A stretch of 6,365 nt of DNA, taken from positions 1 through 6,365 of the forward strand of contig CAYRWY010000345.1 in the NCBI GenBank assembly GCA_964427955.1, in the 5' to 3' direction. The position numbers and the translations under genes were made by a program. Every line of letters begins with the position of its first letter. Position 1 is the first letter of the stretch. The notes below the pieces were generated by a model that did not search any database, was not told the origin of the DNA, and was given only the letters and a program-made list of their open reading frames with translations. This stretch comes from JACRBK01 sp964427955. GTDB taxonomy: Bacteria > Chloroflexota > Anaerolineae > Aggregatilineales > Aggregatilineaceae. This document shows, in pieces, positions 1 through 5,079 of the stretch.

Positions 1-378
1 TCACCACAGCTCGTGGCTGGCGTGGTGCAGCGCCCAGAGGAAGTGCAGCAGCACGTACAGAAATACCGCCGCCGCGTTGAACAGCACCGGGTAGACCAGC
101 CGCAGGTCGCGGATCGTGCACGGATCGAAGCACGACGCGCAGGGAGCAGGCAGACGAAAGCAGGCGCGCAGCGACCACAGCGCCAGCCCGGCCAGCCCCA
201 GCCAGACCAGGCAGGCCAGGCCGAGAATGGCCTCCAGGCGCTCGATACGCTGCGGCGAGGCATCCAGTTGGTAGATCAGGATGCGCACGACGAGCACCGT
301 CACCCCGGCAGGTACCAGCGTCGCCCCAAGACACGTGATCCAGAGTTCCATAGCCGAATGTTGTCCTGTTTTCTCCAT
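1..378 (-). CDS. Small integral membrane protein of unknown function with a cysteine cluster
   Basis: Complete reading frame of 125 residues whose TGA stop is the first three bases of the window. I do not recognise the family. Three hydrophobic segments are visible at about residues 11-36, 48-70 and 95-117, so it is probably a three-helix membrane protein. Between helices 2 and 3 lies a polar loop with four cysteines (C73, C80, C83, C87; spacing Cx6Cx2Cx3C), which could bind a metal or form disulfides. The tail has His118, His119 and His122. The start is uncertain. The first ATG (378) has no Shine-Dalgarno and sits almost on top of a possible -10 box, which would make it nearly leaderless. 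A second ATG at 351 (116 aa) also has only a weak AGGA upstream. It is transcribed divergently from the acetyltransferase gene. The opposite-strand frame here is rich in Arg and Gln and looks like a shadow. Confidence 0.65.
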   Translation of the reverse strand: MEKTGQHSAMELWITCLGATLVPAGVTVLVVRILIYQLDASPQRIERLEAILGLACLVWLGLAGLALWSLRACFRLPAPCASCFDPCTIRDLRLVYPVLFNAAAVFLYVLLHFLWALHHASHELW

Positions 379-390
379 TCGCAGTATAAT
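361..390 (+). promoter_or_regulatory. Probable sigma70-type promoter for the acetyltransferase gene
   Basis: A perfect -10 hexamer TATAAT at 385-390 is preceded 18 bp upstream by TTGTCC (361-366), four of six matches to TTGACA. Transcription would start near 397, about 35 nt before the start codon. The -10 lies in the near-palindrome GTATAATAC, so the complementary strand also carries a TATTAT box pointing toward the membrane protein gene. Confidence 0.5.
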
Positions 391-429
391 ACAATTTGGT
401 GGTGAAAAATTTCACAGATCGGGGAGATC

Positions 430-1347
430 ATGATGGATCGTGTGCGGCCCTGTACCCAGCCGGGCGATCTGGACAAGCTGCGCTGGATTCTGGTCGAAGG
501 GTTTCGCGCGTCGCCGCAGTCGGGCTACGTGCACCTCGGCGATCTGAACTGGTGGTTGTTTTACCTGCTGGGCGACTGCGCGTTGGACGAGATCGCCTTC
601 CTGTGGGAAGACTCCGGCGGCAACCCGGTGGGGTGGTCGCTGCTCTCGCCGCGCTACTGCGCTTTCGATCTCTTCGTGCACCCCGACCTGCGCCACGACG
701 ACCAGCGCGTCGATCCGATGTTGCGCTGGACGGAAGATCGCGCGGCGCAGATGGTCCGGCGGCTGCACGAAAAGTGCCTGTATACGATGTGGGTCTTCGA
801 GGACGACACCGCGCGTATGAAGCTGCTCGGACGGCACGGCTTCCGGCGCGATCCCGATTACCTGATGCATTTCCTGGTCCATCCGCTGGATACGCTGATC
901 ACGCCGGTCGTGCCGGACGGCTACACGCTGCGGCACATGATCGGCAACGGCGACATCGGCAGCCGCGCTGCCGCCCATCGCGCTGCCTTCCAGTCGGGCG
1001 GGATGACCGCTGAAGCTTACCGCGCCTTCCAGCGCGCGCCCGATTACCGGCTCGACCTGGACCGGGTTATGGTCGATCCCGATGGGGCAGTAGCGTCCTA
1101 CGTGATGGGCTGGCTGGACGTCCAGAATCGCGTCGGCGAATTGGAGCCGGTCGGCACCCACCCGGATTACCAGCGGCAGGGGTTAGGCCGCGCGGTAGTG
1201 CTGGACGCCCTGCGCCAGTTGAAAGCACAGGGTGCGGCGCGCGTGTTCCTCTACGTGGAACATCACAACGTGGCGGCGCGGGGCCTGTACGCGACTGTCG
1301 GCTTCCGTCCCGTCAACCGGATTTTGGGCTATATGAAGCCGGTGTAG
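430..1347 (+). CDS. Tandem GNAT-family N-acetyltransferase
   Basis: Protein of 305 residues with two GNAT folds, a layout seen in mycothiol-synthase-like and other double GNAT proteins. The C-terminal domain (about 165-305) looks active. It has the acetyl-CoA pyrophosphate-binding loop Q248-R249-Q250-G251-L252-G253 after a HPDY stretch, and a motif B region with N280, then L286-Y287 and G291-F292. The N-terminal domain (about 1-150) keeps an equivalent HPDLR at 84-88, but its loop reads HDDQRVD and lacks the GxG glycines, so it is probably structural or substrate-binding. A second GNAT-like ending (GRHGF, 134-138) closes that half. It would transfer an acetyl group from acetyl-CoA to an amine; the substrate cannot be told from sequence. 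GGGGAG at 421-426 fits the second ATG (433, spacing 6) better than the first (430, spacing 3). It is monocistronic, with its own promoter. Confidence 0.88.
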   Translation: MMDRVRPCTQPGDLDKLRWILVEGFRASPQSGYVHLGDLNWWLFYLLGDCALDEIAFLWEDSGGNPVGWSLLSPRYCAFDLFVHPDLRHDDQRVDPMLRWTEDRAAQMVRRLHEKCLYTMWVFEDDTARMKLLGRHGFRRDPDYLMHFLVHPLDTLITPVVPDGYTLRHMIGNGDIGSRAAAHRAAFQSGGMTAEAYRAFQRAPDYRLDLDRVMVDPDGAVASYVMGWLDVQNRVGELEPVGTHPDYQRQGLGRAVVLDALRQLKAQGAARVFLYVEHHNVAARGLYATVGFRPVNRILGYMKPV

Positions 1348-1366
1348 CCTCGCCTCAAATTACGCG

Positions 1367-1372
1367 TATAAT
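1367..1372 (+). promoter_or_regulatory. Probable -10 element for the 51-aa CxxC protein gene
   Basis: A perfect TATAAT lies 20 bp after the acetyltransferase stop codon and 32 bp before the next start. No good -35 box is visible at 16-18 bp upstream (the region reads GTAGCC), so the assignment rests on the -10 and its position. Confidence 0.4.
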
Positions 1373-1404
1373 GGGATCATCACTGAGTGAGGAGGCGAGT
1401 TACG

Positions 1405-1560
1405 ATGGAAGAAAAGAAGACGTTTCCGTGTGAGAACTGCGCGATGCGCAAGCGGGCGGAAGCCAATCCCACCAAGTGGTGGGCGAAGCTGTGGCGCTGG
1501 CACACGGGCTGGTGCCCCGGCTGGAAGAAATACCAGGCGTATCTGGCGCAGCAGAAATAA
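1405..1560 (+). CDS. Small (51 aa) CxxC / HxxxC tryptophan-rich protein of unknown function
   Basis: Short reading frame with strong gene signals: GGAGG at 1391-1395 nine bases before the ATG, a TATAAT box upstream and an intrinsic terminator right after the stop. The peptide has Cys9 and Cys12 (CENC) near the N-terminus, a basic stretch (MRKR), then a tryptophan-rich core with Trp25, Trp26, Trp30, Trp32, Trp36 and Trp40. The core holds His33-x3-Cys37 followed by PGWKKY. The C9/C12/H33/C37 set could make one zinc or iron-sulfur site, folding the chain into a compact knuckle. No signal peptide or membrane helix is evident. I recall similar small proteins with an RLWRWH...WCPGW core in unrelated bacteria and archaea, so it may be a conserved uncharacterised family, but I cannot confirm that here. 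It is flanked by its own promoter and terminator and so is an independent unit. Confidence 0.75.
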   Translation: MEEKKTFPCENCAMRKRAEANPTKWWAKLWRWHTGWCPGWKKYQAYLAQQK

Positions 1561-1571
1561 CCATAGCGAAG

Positions 1572-1600
1572 AGAAGCGGGTTCAACACCCGCTTCTTTGT
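1572..1600 (+). terminator. Intrinsic terminator after the 51-aa CxxC protein gene
   Basis: A perfect 9-bp stem pairs AGAAGCGGG (1572-1580) with CCCGCTTCT (1588-1596) around a 7-nt loop (TTCAACA), then TTTGT. It starts 11 bp after the stop codon. Stem quality and position support Rho-independent termination, although the T-tract is short. Confidence 0.75.
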
Positions 1601-1642
1601 GCAAATTGAAGGAACACGAATGACGGGCAAGCGTAATAATTG

Positions 1643-1654
1643 TCAATCGATTGA
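1643..1654. promoter_or_regulatory. Perfect 12-bp palindrome next to a promoter, candidate operator
   Basis: TCAATCGATTGA is fully self-complementary and ends 6 bp before the -35 hexamer of the following gene. The position suits a dimeric activator or repressor site. No regulator gene is adjacent, so this is inferred from symmetry and location only. Confidence 0.35.
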
Positions 1655-1660
1655 TTGATC

Positions 1661-1689
1661 TTGACTGTCGTCCCATAGAACCTTATACT
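1661..1689 (+). promoter_or_regulatory. Sigma70-type promoter for the STAS-like gene
   Basis: TTGACT (1661-1666) and TATACT (1684-1689), each five of six matches to consensus, are separated by exactly 17 bp. Transcription would begin near 1696, giving a leader of about 40 nt that contains the AGGAAGGA Shine-Dalgarno. Confidence 0.7.
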
Positions 1690-1737
1690 TTGTTAAGTGT
1701 TATCGTCGGCTTTATTTGTTGTAGGAAGGAATTGACT

Positions 1738-2130
1738 GTGTCCACTTATTCAATTGAAGTGCACCCTCGTTTCCCCGCGTTTGTCACTGCGTTTTCCAAA
1801 GATTTTTCTTTCGAGCACGATCTCACTTCCTACCGCGTCGAGGTTGCCCGCCTGCTTGACTCGTTGGCGGAACAAGTTTTTTATGTCATGGACCTGCGAA
1901 ATCTGCATTTCGATTTTGGGGAGATGGCGGCGGCAACCAATCTCGCCGCCCGGATCGACACCGCCAATTTCCAGCACCCCAGTGTATGGCAGGTGATCTT
2001 CGTGACGAAGGATTCTGTCTGGGCAGACATTGCCGCCGGGATGAACAGCGATGTCTATGGCTATCTCACTATCCCGGTCTTTGAGTCGGTCGAAGATGCG
2101 CTCACTTACATCCGATCACAGCTCAGGTAA
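1738..2130 (+). CDS. STAS/SpoIIAA-like small cytosolic protein, function unknown
   Basis: I place the start at GTG 1738 because AGGAAGGA (1723-1730) sits seven bases upstream. A longer reading from TTG 1651 would run through the promoter and is unlikely. The 130-residue product has no signal peptide or membrane helix. Its pattern is strand-helix-strand-helix: a first strand (STYSIEV), a helix around 33-46 (VEVARLLDSLAE), a buried strand FYVMDLRN (48-55), a helix about 61-76, a strand WQVIFVTKD (84-92), then YLTIPVF (109-115) and a C-terminal helix EDALTYIRSQL (119-129). This resembles STAS/SpoIIAA-like proteins, and I recall similar short proteins being frequent in Chloroflexota. The usual phosphorylatable serine cannot be pinned down, so a role in anti-sigma signalling is not supported. 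It converges with the thioredoxin gene. Confidence 0.7.
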   Translation: MSTYSIEVHPRFPAFVTAFSKDFSFEHDLTSYRVEVARLLDSLAEQVFYVMDLRNLHFDFGEMAAATNLAARIDTANFQHPSVWQVIFVTKDSVWADIAAGMNSDVYGYLTIPVFESVEDALTYIRSQLR

Positions 2131-2145
2131 ATATTGACAGGGCGG

Positions 2146-2183
2146 CCCGTAGGGGCAGTTGGTCCATGAACTGCTCCTACGGG
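2146..2183. repeat. Long hairpin repeat of the GTAGGGGC type between convergent genes
   Basis: Two 15-base arms, 2146-2160 (CCCGTAGGGGCAGTT) and 2169-2183 (AACTGCTCCTACGGG), pair across an 8-nt loop with a single non-Watson-Crick position (2154 opposite 2175, a G-U in plus-strand RNA). It lies between the stop codons of the STAS-like and thioredoxin genes. There is no T-tract on either strand, so it is not a classical terminator, though it could block or stabilise both transcripts. Its GTAGGGG core recurs at 6220, which suggests a dispersed palindromic family. Confidence 0.65.
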
Positions 2184-2195
2184 AACAGGCGGCGC

Positions 2196-2894
2196 TTACT
2201 TGCGCAGCGCCGCATCGACCTTGCCGCGCAGCAGCGGTTCCGGGGCCGCACCGACGATGCGGTCGATCACGCGACCACCGCGAAAGACCAGCAGGGTCGG
2301 GATGCTCTGCACCTGGTAGCGCATCGACACCGCCGGATTCTCATCGACGTTCAGCTTGGCGACCTTCATCCGCCCCGCGTAATCCTTCGCCATCTTCTCC
2401 ACGACCGGCGCGATCATCCGGCAGGGGCCGCACCACGCCGCCCACAGATCGACCAGCACCGGCAGATCGCTCTCCAACACCTCGCGCTGGAAAGTCGCGT
2501 CGGTGACGGTCACCGGCTTGACCGGCGCCGCTTGTGGCGCGGGCCGGGCCGGTTCGCTCGCCGGGGCGGGACCACGTCCCAACAGGTGATCGACGTGCTC
2601 ACGGAAGCGAGCGGCGGTCACCCCCCCTGCCTGGGCGAGTTCCTGCCCGTCGCGGAAGGTGATCACGCCGGGCAGCGTCCCCTGAAAGCGCGCCGCCGTC
2701 TGCGGATTCTCCTGGGTGTTGACCTTGGCGATCAGCACCTGCCCGGCGTCGGCCTGGGCGACCTGGCGCAGCGTCTCTTCCAGCGCGGCGTCCAGCTTGT
2801 CGCCCCACAGTACCAGCGCAACCGGGTAAGTGCTGTTCAGCACGCGGTCGATACTCTGATCGTTCGTGTTCAAAGGCATGTCGAAGTGCGGCAT
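2196..2894 (-). CDS. trxA: Two-domain thioredoxin: redox-inactive N-terminal domain plus active WCGPC domain
   Basis: Protein of 232 residues with two thioredoxin folds in tandem. The C-terminal domain (about 128-232) is a complete thioredoxin, with W154-C155-G156-P157-C158, the LNVDENP strand-turn and the cis-proline P199 (SIPT). It should reduce protein disulfides in the cytosol. The N-terminal domain (about 10-106) follows the same fold pattern (VNTQENP at 58-64, cis-proline-like TLPG at 73-76). At the active-site place it reads LWGDKLDAA with no cysteine, so it cannot do dithiol chemistry and may bind clients or partners. A Pro/Ala-rich linker (about 108-126) joins them. The start ATG has AAGGAG ten bases upstream on its strand. 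No signal peptide is seen. The gene symbol reflects the family; the double-domain form differs from the classical 105-110 aa TrxA. It is transcribed divergently from the ATP synthase operon. Confidence 0.9.
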   Translation of the reverse strand: MPHFDMPLNTNDQSIDRVLNSTYPVALVLWGDKLDAALEETLRQVAQADAGQVLIAKVNTQENPQTAARFQGTLPGVITFRDGQELAQAGGVTAARFREHVDHLLGRGPAPASEPARPAPQAAPVKPVTVTDATFQREVLESDLPVLVDLWAAWCGPCRMIAPVVEKMAKDYAGRMKVAKLNVDENPAVSMRYQVQSIPTLLVFRGGRVIDRIVGAAPEPLLRGKVDAALRK

Positions 2895-2914
2895 GGGTTC
2901 GTGGCTCCTTAGGA

Positions 2915-2940
2915 CTCGCGCGATTTCCCTACTGCGCGAG
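2915..2940 (-). promoter_or_regulatory. Hairpin in the thioredoxin leader, just upstream of its Shine-Dalgarno
   Basis: CTCGCGC (2915-2921) and GCGCGAG (2934-2940) form a perfect 7-bp stem with a 12-nt loop. On the minus-strand transcript the hairpin ends four bases before the AAGGAG ribosome binding site (2905-2910). It could influence ribosome access or mRNA stability; no known riboswitch is recognised. Confidence 0.3.
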
Positions 2941-2995
2941 GCTGACTCTGGTGTTATTATTGATTGGATGCAGACCGGGGCCGCGCGGTTGGATG

Positions 2996-3016
2996 TTATG
3001 CGTCAAATTTGCATAA
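2996..3016. promoter_or_regulatory. Inverted repeat TTATGC-N9-GCATAA, candidate operator upstream of the ATP synthase promoter
   Basis: A perfect 6-bp inverted repeat with a 9-bp spacer lies in the intergenic region between the divergent thioredoxin and ATP synthase units, 37 bp upstream of the -35 box. Size and symmetry fit a dimeric regulator site. The AT-rich run between it and the promoter (about 3017-3052) could also act as an UP-element. Confidence 0.25.
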
Positions 3017-3052
3017 GAAAACTAATAAATGGGATATTTTTGAATTTAATTT

Positions 3053-3081
3053 TTGACATTTGGGGGCGATTTTGCTACGCT
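3053..3081 (+). promoter_or_regulatory. Probable promoter of the ATP synthase operon
   Basis: A perfect -35 TTGACA (3053-3058) is followed, after a 17-bp spacer, by TACGCT (3076-3081). The -10 is imperfect but preceded by TG at 3073-3074 (extended -10). Upstream DNA is AT-rich. Transcription would start near 3088, leaving a leader of about 84 nt. That leader holds the 10-bp palindrome CTGCGCGCAG (3122-3131), a CTGCGCG/CGCGCAG pairing (3122-3128 with 3151-3157) and a competing CGGGG/CCCCG pairing (3109-3113 with 3140-3144). Confidence 0.6.
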
Positions 3082-3171
3082 TGTGCATTAAGGCACACGT
3101 GAGTTTTCCGGGGCACGCACCCTGCGCGCAGTGGCGTTTCCCCGTTCAGACGCGCAGCAGGTCTAAGTCTC

Positions 3172-3717
3172 ATGCATCGCCAGCGAATCCCGCCCAGCGC
3201 GCACCGAATCGCCTTGCAAGCCGTCTTAGGTGAACCCGGCCTATCCGGGCTGTTCCTGGTGCTGTTAGCAGCCGGAGCAGGCTTGCTGCTCGATTTCCAG
3301 GTCTTCAACCTGCACCCGGTTTTCAGCATCGGGCTGCTGTTGGTGAGTATCCCGGTTTGTCTGTTCTGGGCCATCCGTAGGACGCTGCGCATGACGCACA
3401 AGCCCACTTCCGAAGATTATATGCGGAACCTGGCCCTGGCGACAGTTGCCGGGCAGTCGGGCTGCATGACGATTATTGTTATTTTTATGGCACTTTTTGC
3501 CGGGATGTTCCTGGATTCAAAGCTTAACACGCATCCGTTATTTACGATTGGCCTGGTGTTGGTCAGTGTGCCGGTGAGTCTGTATATGATGATCCGGCTG
3601 GCTTTATCGTCCGTCGCGGCAATAAGGTTTTCTTCCCCGGATAAGGCAGCACCTCCCGGAGAAGAAGCAGATTCTGGTCCGGCTGCTGGTTCGTTACAGA
3701 AGGAGAAACGCTCTTGA
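3172..3717 (+). CDS. AtpZ/AtpI-like membrane protein with an internal duplication
   Basis: A 181-residue protein leading the ATP synthase operon. It consists of two homologous halves (about 14-72 and 87-145), each with two transmembrane helices. Matching landmarks are LLLD at 38-41 against MFLD at 112-115, HPVFSIG (48-54) against HPLFTIG (121-127), and LVSIPV (57-62) against LVSVPV (130-135). AtpZ/AtpI-type proteins are usually one such two-helix unit, so this one looks like a fused duplicate. Family members lie at the head of atp operons and are linked to assembly of the c-ring or to Mg2+/Ca2+ supply to the enzyme. The role here is inferred from family and place. A hydrophilic tail (about 150-181) follows. 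The ATG at 3172 is the only start in frame in the leader, and its Shine-Dalgarno is weak (AGG near 3159-3161). Its TGA overlaps the TTG start of atpB, implying coupled translation. Confidence 0.8.
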   Translation: MHRQRIPPSAHRIALQAVLGEPGLSGLFLVLLAAGAGLLLDFQVFNLHPVFSIGLLLVSIPVCLFWAIRRTLRMTHKPTSEDYMRNLALATVAGQSGCMTIIVIFMALFAGMFLDSKLNTHPLFTIGLVLVSVPVSLYMMIRLALSSVAAIRFSSPDKAAPPGEEADSGPAAGSLQKEKRS

Positions 3718-5027
3718 AAGGAGTTTTGATACTTTTAGGGATTATTGCAGTCAGCATTGTATTTTGCGGCATTGTCCCATCCCTGATGGCCGGACAGGGG
3801 GTCGCGGTGGCGCTGCCCGTGATCATGGTCCCTGGCGAAACGGTCTGGACTGACTTCCTGGGGATTAAGGGCCTGACGATCACCAATACGATCCTGGCGA
3901 CACTGCTCACCGACGTGCTGCTGCTGGCGTTTGTCTTCGGGGCAACCCGCAAGATGAAGATGGTCCCCGGACGCCTGCAAGGGCTGCTGGAGTGGATCAC
4001 CGAGATGCTGTACGGGCTGGCGAAGTCTACCGCCGGAGCGAATGCCAAGCCGATTTTCCCCTTGATGGCTACGATTTTCATCTTCGTGCTGACGGCGAAC
4101 TGGATCAAGCTGGTGCCGGGTGTCGAAAGCGTGGGCTTGATGCACTGCGCCGAAGCGGGGATGAGCGGCTATGAAAAGAGCGGCATCCGGCTCGACGTGA
4201 CCAAGGCGATGGATCGCGGCACGCGCGCGACCGAAGAAAACTATGAATTGTGCCACGCCAAAGAGGCCGGACACGCCGAACACAACGTCGCGGGCGAGAT
4301 CGTCCAATCGACGATCTTGACGGCGGCGGCGCAGGAATTGAACGTAGCCTCGATCTCGCTCAAGGACGATGTCGGCAACGGCAACAGCATCGCGACGTAT
4401 GTTTCTGGCGAAGGGGCCAGCCTCGACGCGGTGCAGGCCAAAGCGGCAGAACTCGTGCCTGAGGCGATCAACCACGCGGTCGAAGAAGGCGAATTGACGG
4501 CTGAGGAAGCCGCGGCAGTGACGGAGAAGCCTGAAGAAGCCGTCGCCGAAGCGATCAACGAGCCGTTCTACCGCAACGATCTGTACGTCGTGACGCCGTT
4601 CCTGCGCGGCGCGACCACCGATCTGAACCTGACGCTGGCGCTGGGTCTGCTGGCTTTCCTCGCCATCCAGTATTTCGGCGTCAAGGCGCACGGCATCCGC
4701 TACTTCACGAAGTTCGTCAACACCCCCGCGCTCGAAAATGCGGGCAAGAACCCGATGGGCATCATGGACTTCGCCGTTGGCCTGCTGGAAATCATCTCGG
4801 AAATCTCGAAAATTCTCAGTTTCGGCTTCCGTCTTTTCGGCAACCTGTTCGCGGGCGGCGTGCTGCTGATCGTGATGTCGTTCATGCTCTCGATGCTGGT
4901 CCCGGCGGGCGTCTATGCGCTGGAACTGTTCGTCGGCCTGATCCAGGCGTTCGTGTTCGCCATGCTGACGCTGGTCTTTGCGTCGATGGCGATGGCCGGT
5001 CATGGGCACGACGAGTCGCACGAATAA
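3714..5027 (+). CDS. atpB: F-type ATP synthase subunit a with a large extracytoplasmic insert
   Basis: Subunit a forms the two half-channels that pass ions to the c-ring. The core is clear: helices at about 55-78, 115-135, 303-323, 355-395 and 400-427, the essential arginine R373 in GFRLFGN (E. coli R210) and Q411 (E. coli Q252). Position 382, matching E. coli E219, is Gly. Position 404, matching H245, is Glu, a moved-carboxylate pattern. At 437 residues it far exceeds the usual 230-280. The excess lies mainly between helices 2 and 3 (about 136-295), on the extracytoplasmic side by homology. That part has a Cys/His-bearing stretch (H144, C145, C180, H181, H187, H190) and an Ala/Glu-rich helical module (about 204-282). 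An extra hydrophobic N-terminus (3-26) may be a signal anchor. TTG at 3714 is chosen because AGGAG (3701-3705) lies eight bases upstream. It overlaps the previous gene by 4 bp. Confidence 0.93.
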   Translation: MKGVLILLGIIAVSIVFCGIVPSLMAGQGVAVALPVIMVPGETVWTDFLGIKGLTITNTILATLLTDVLLLAFVFGATRKMKMVPGRLQGLLEWITEMLYGLAKSTAGANAKPIFPLMATIFIFVLTANWIKLVPGVESVGLMHCAEAGMSGYEKSGIRLDVTKAMDRGTRATEENYELCHAKEAGHAEHNVAGEIVQSTILTAAAQELNVASISLKDDVGNGNSIATYVSGEGASLDAVQAKAAELVPEAINHAVEEGELTAEEAAAVTEKPEEAVAEAINEPFYRNDLYVVTPFLRGATTDLNLTLALGLLAFLAIQYFGVKAHGIRYFTKFVNTPALENAGKNPMGIMDFAVGLLEIISEISKILSFGFRLFGNLFAGGVLLIVMSFMLSMLVPAGVYALELFVGLIQAFVFAMLTLVFASMAMAGHGHDESHE

Positions 5028-5035
5028 GCGAATCT

Positions 5036-5052
5036 GACGTTGAAACGTCTTT
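5036..5052 (+). other. Small hairpin between atpB and atpE
   Basis: GACGT (5036-5040) and ACGTC (5045-5049) pair around a TGAA loop, followed by TTT. It lies in the 52-bp gap between atpB and atpE. It may protect or process the mRNA so that the c subunit, needed in many copies per enzyme, is made in excess. It is too weak to be a full terminator. Confidence 0.3.
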
Positions 5053-5079
5053 GGAACTTGACTATCTAAGGAGGACTGC

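Noticed and set aside
220..264. One blank entry in the findings list at this position
   Set aside because: It carries no observation and has interest 0; it should be ignored.
13..405. Plus-strand frame of 130 codons opposite the membrane protein gene
   Set aside because: Composition is dominated by Arg, Gln and Ala with no fold pattern, there is no ribosome binding site, and the opposite strand gives a coherent three-helix protein.
412..1161. Long minus-strand frame (249 codons) opposite the acetyltransferase
   Set aside because: The plus strand here encodes a clear tandem GNAT with a QRQGLG loop. The minus frame is a GC-bias shadow rich in His, Gln, Arg and Val.
1651..1737. Upstream extension of the STAS-like gene from TTG 1651
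   Set aside because: The extension overlaps the promoter (1661-1689), and a proper Shine-Dalgarno sits before GTG 1738.
2941..2975. Possible minus-strand promoter (AATAAT) for the thioredoxin gene
   Set aside because: The -10-like box is acceptable but no -35 is present at a fitting distance, only GC-rich sequence, so I did not list it as a feature.
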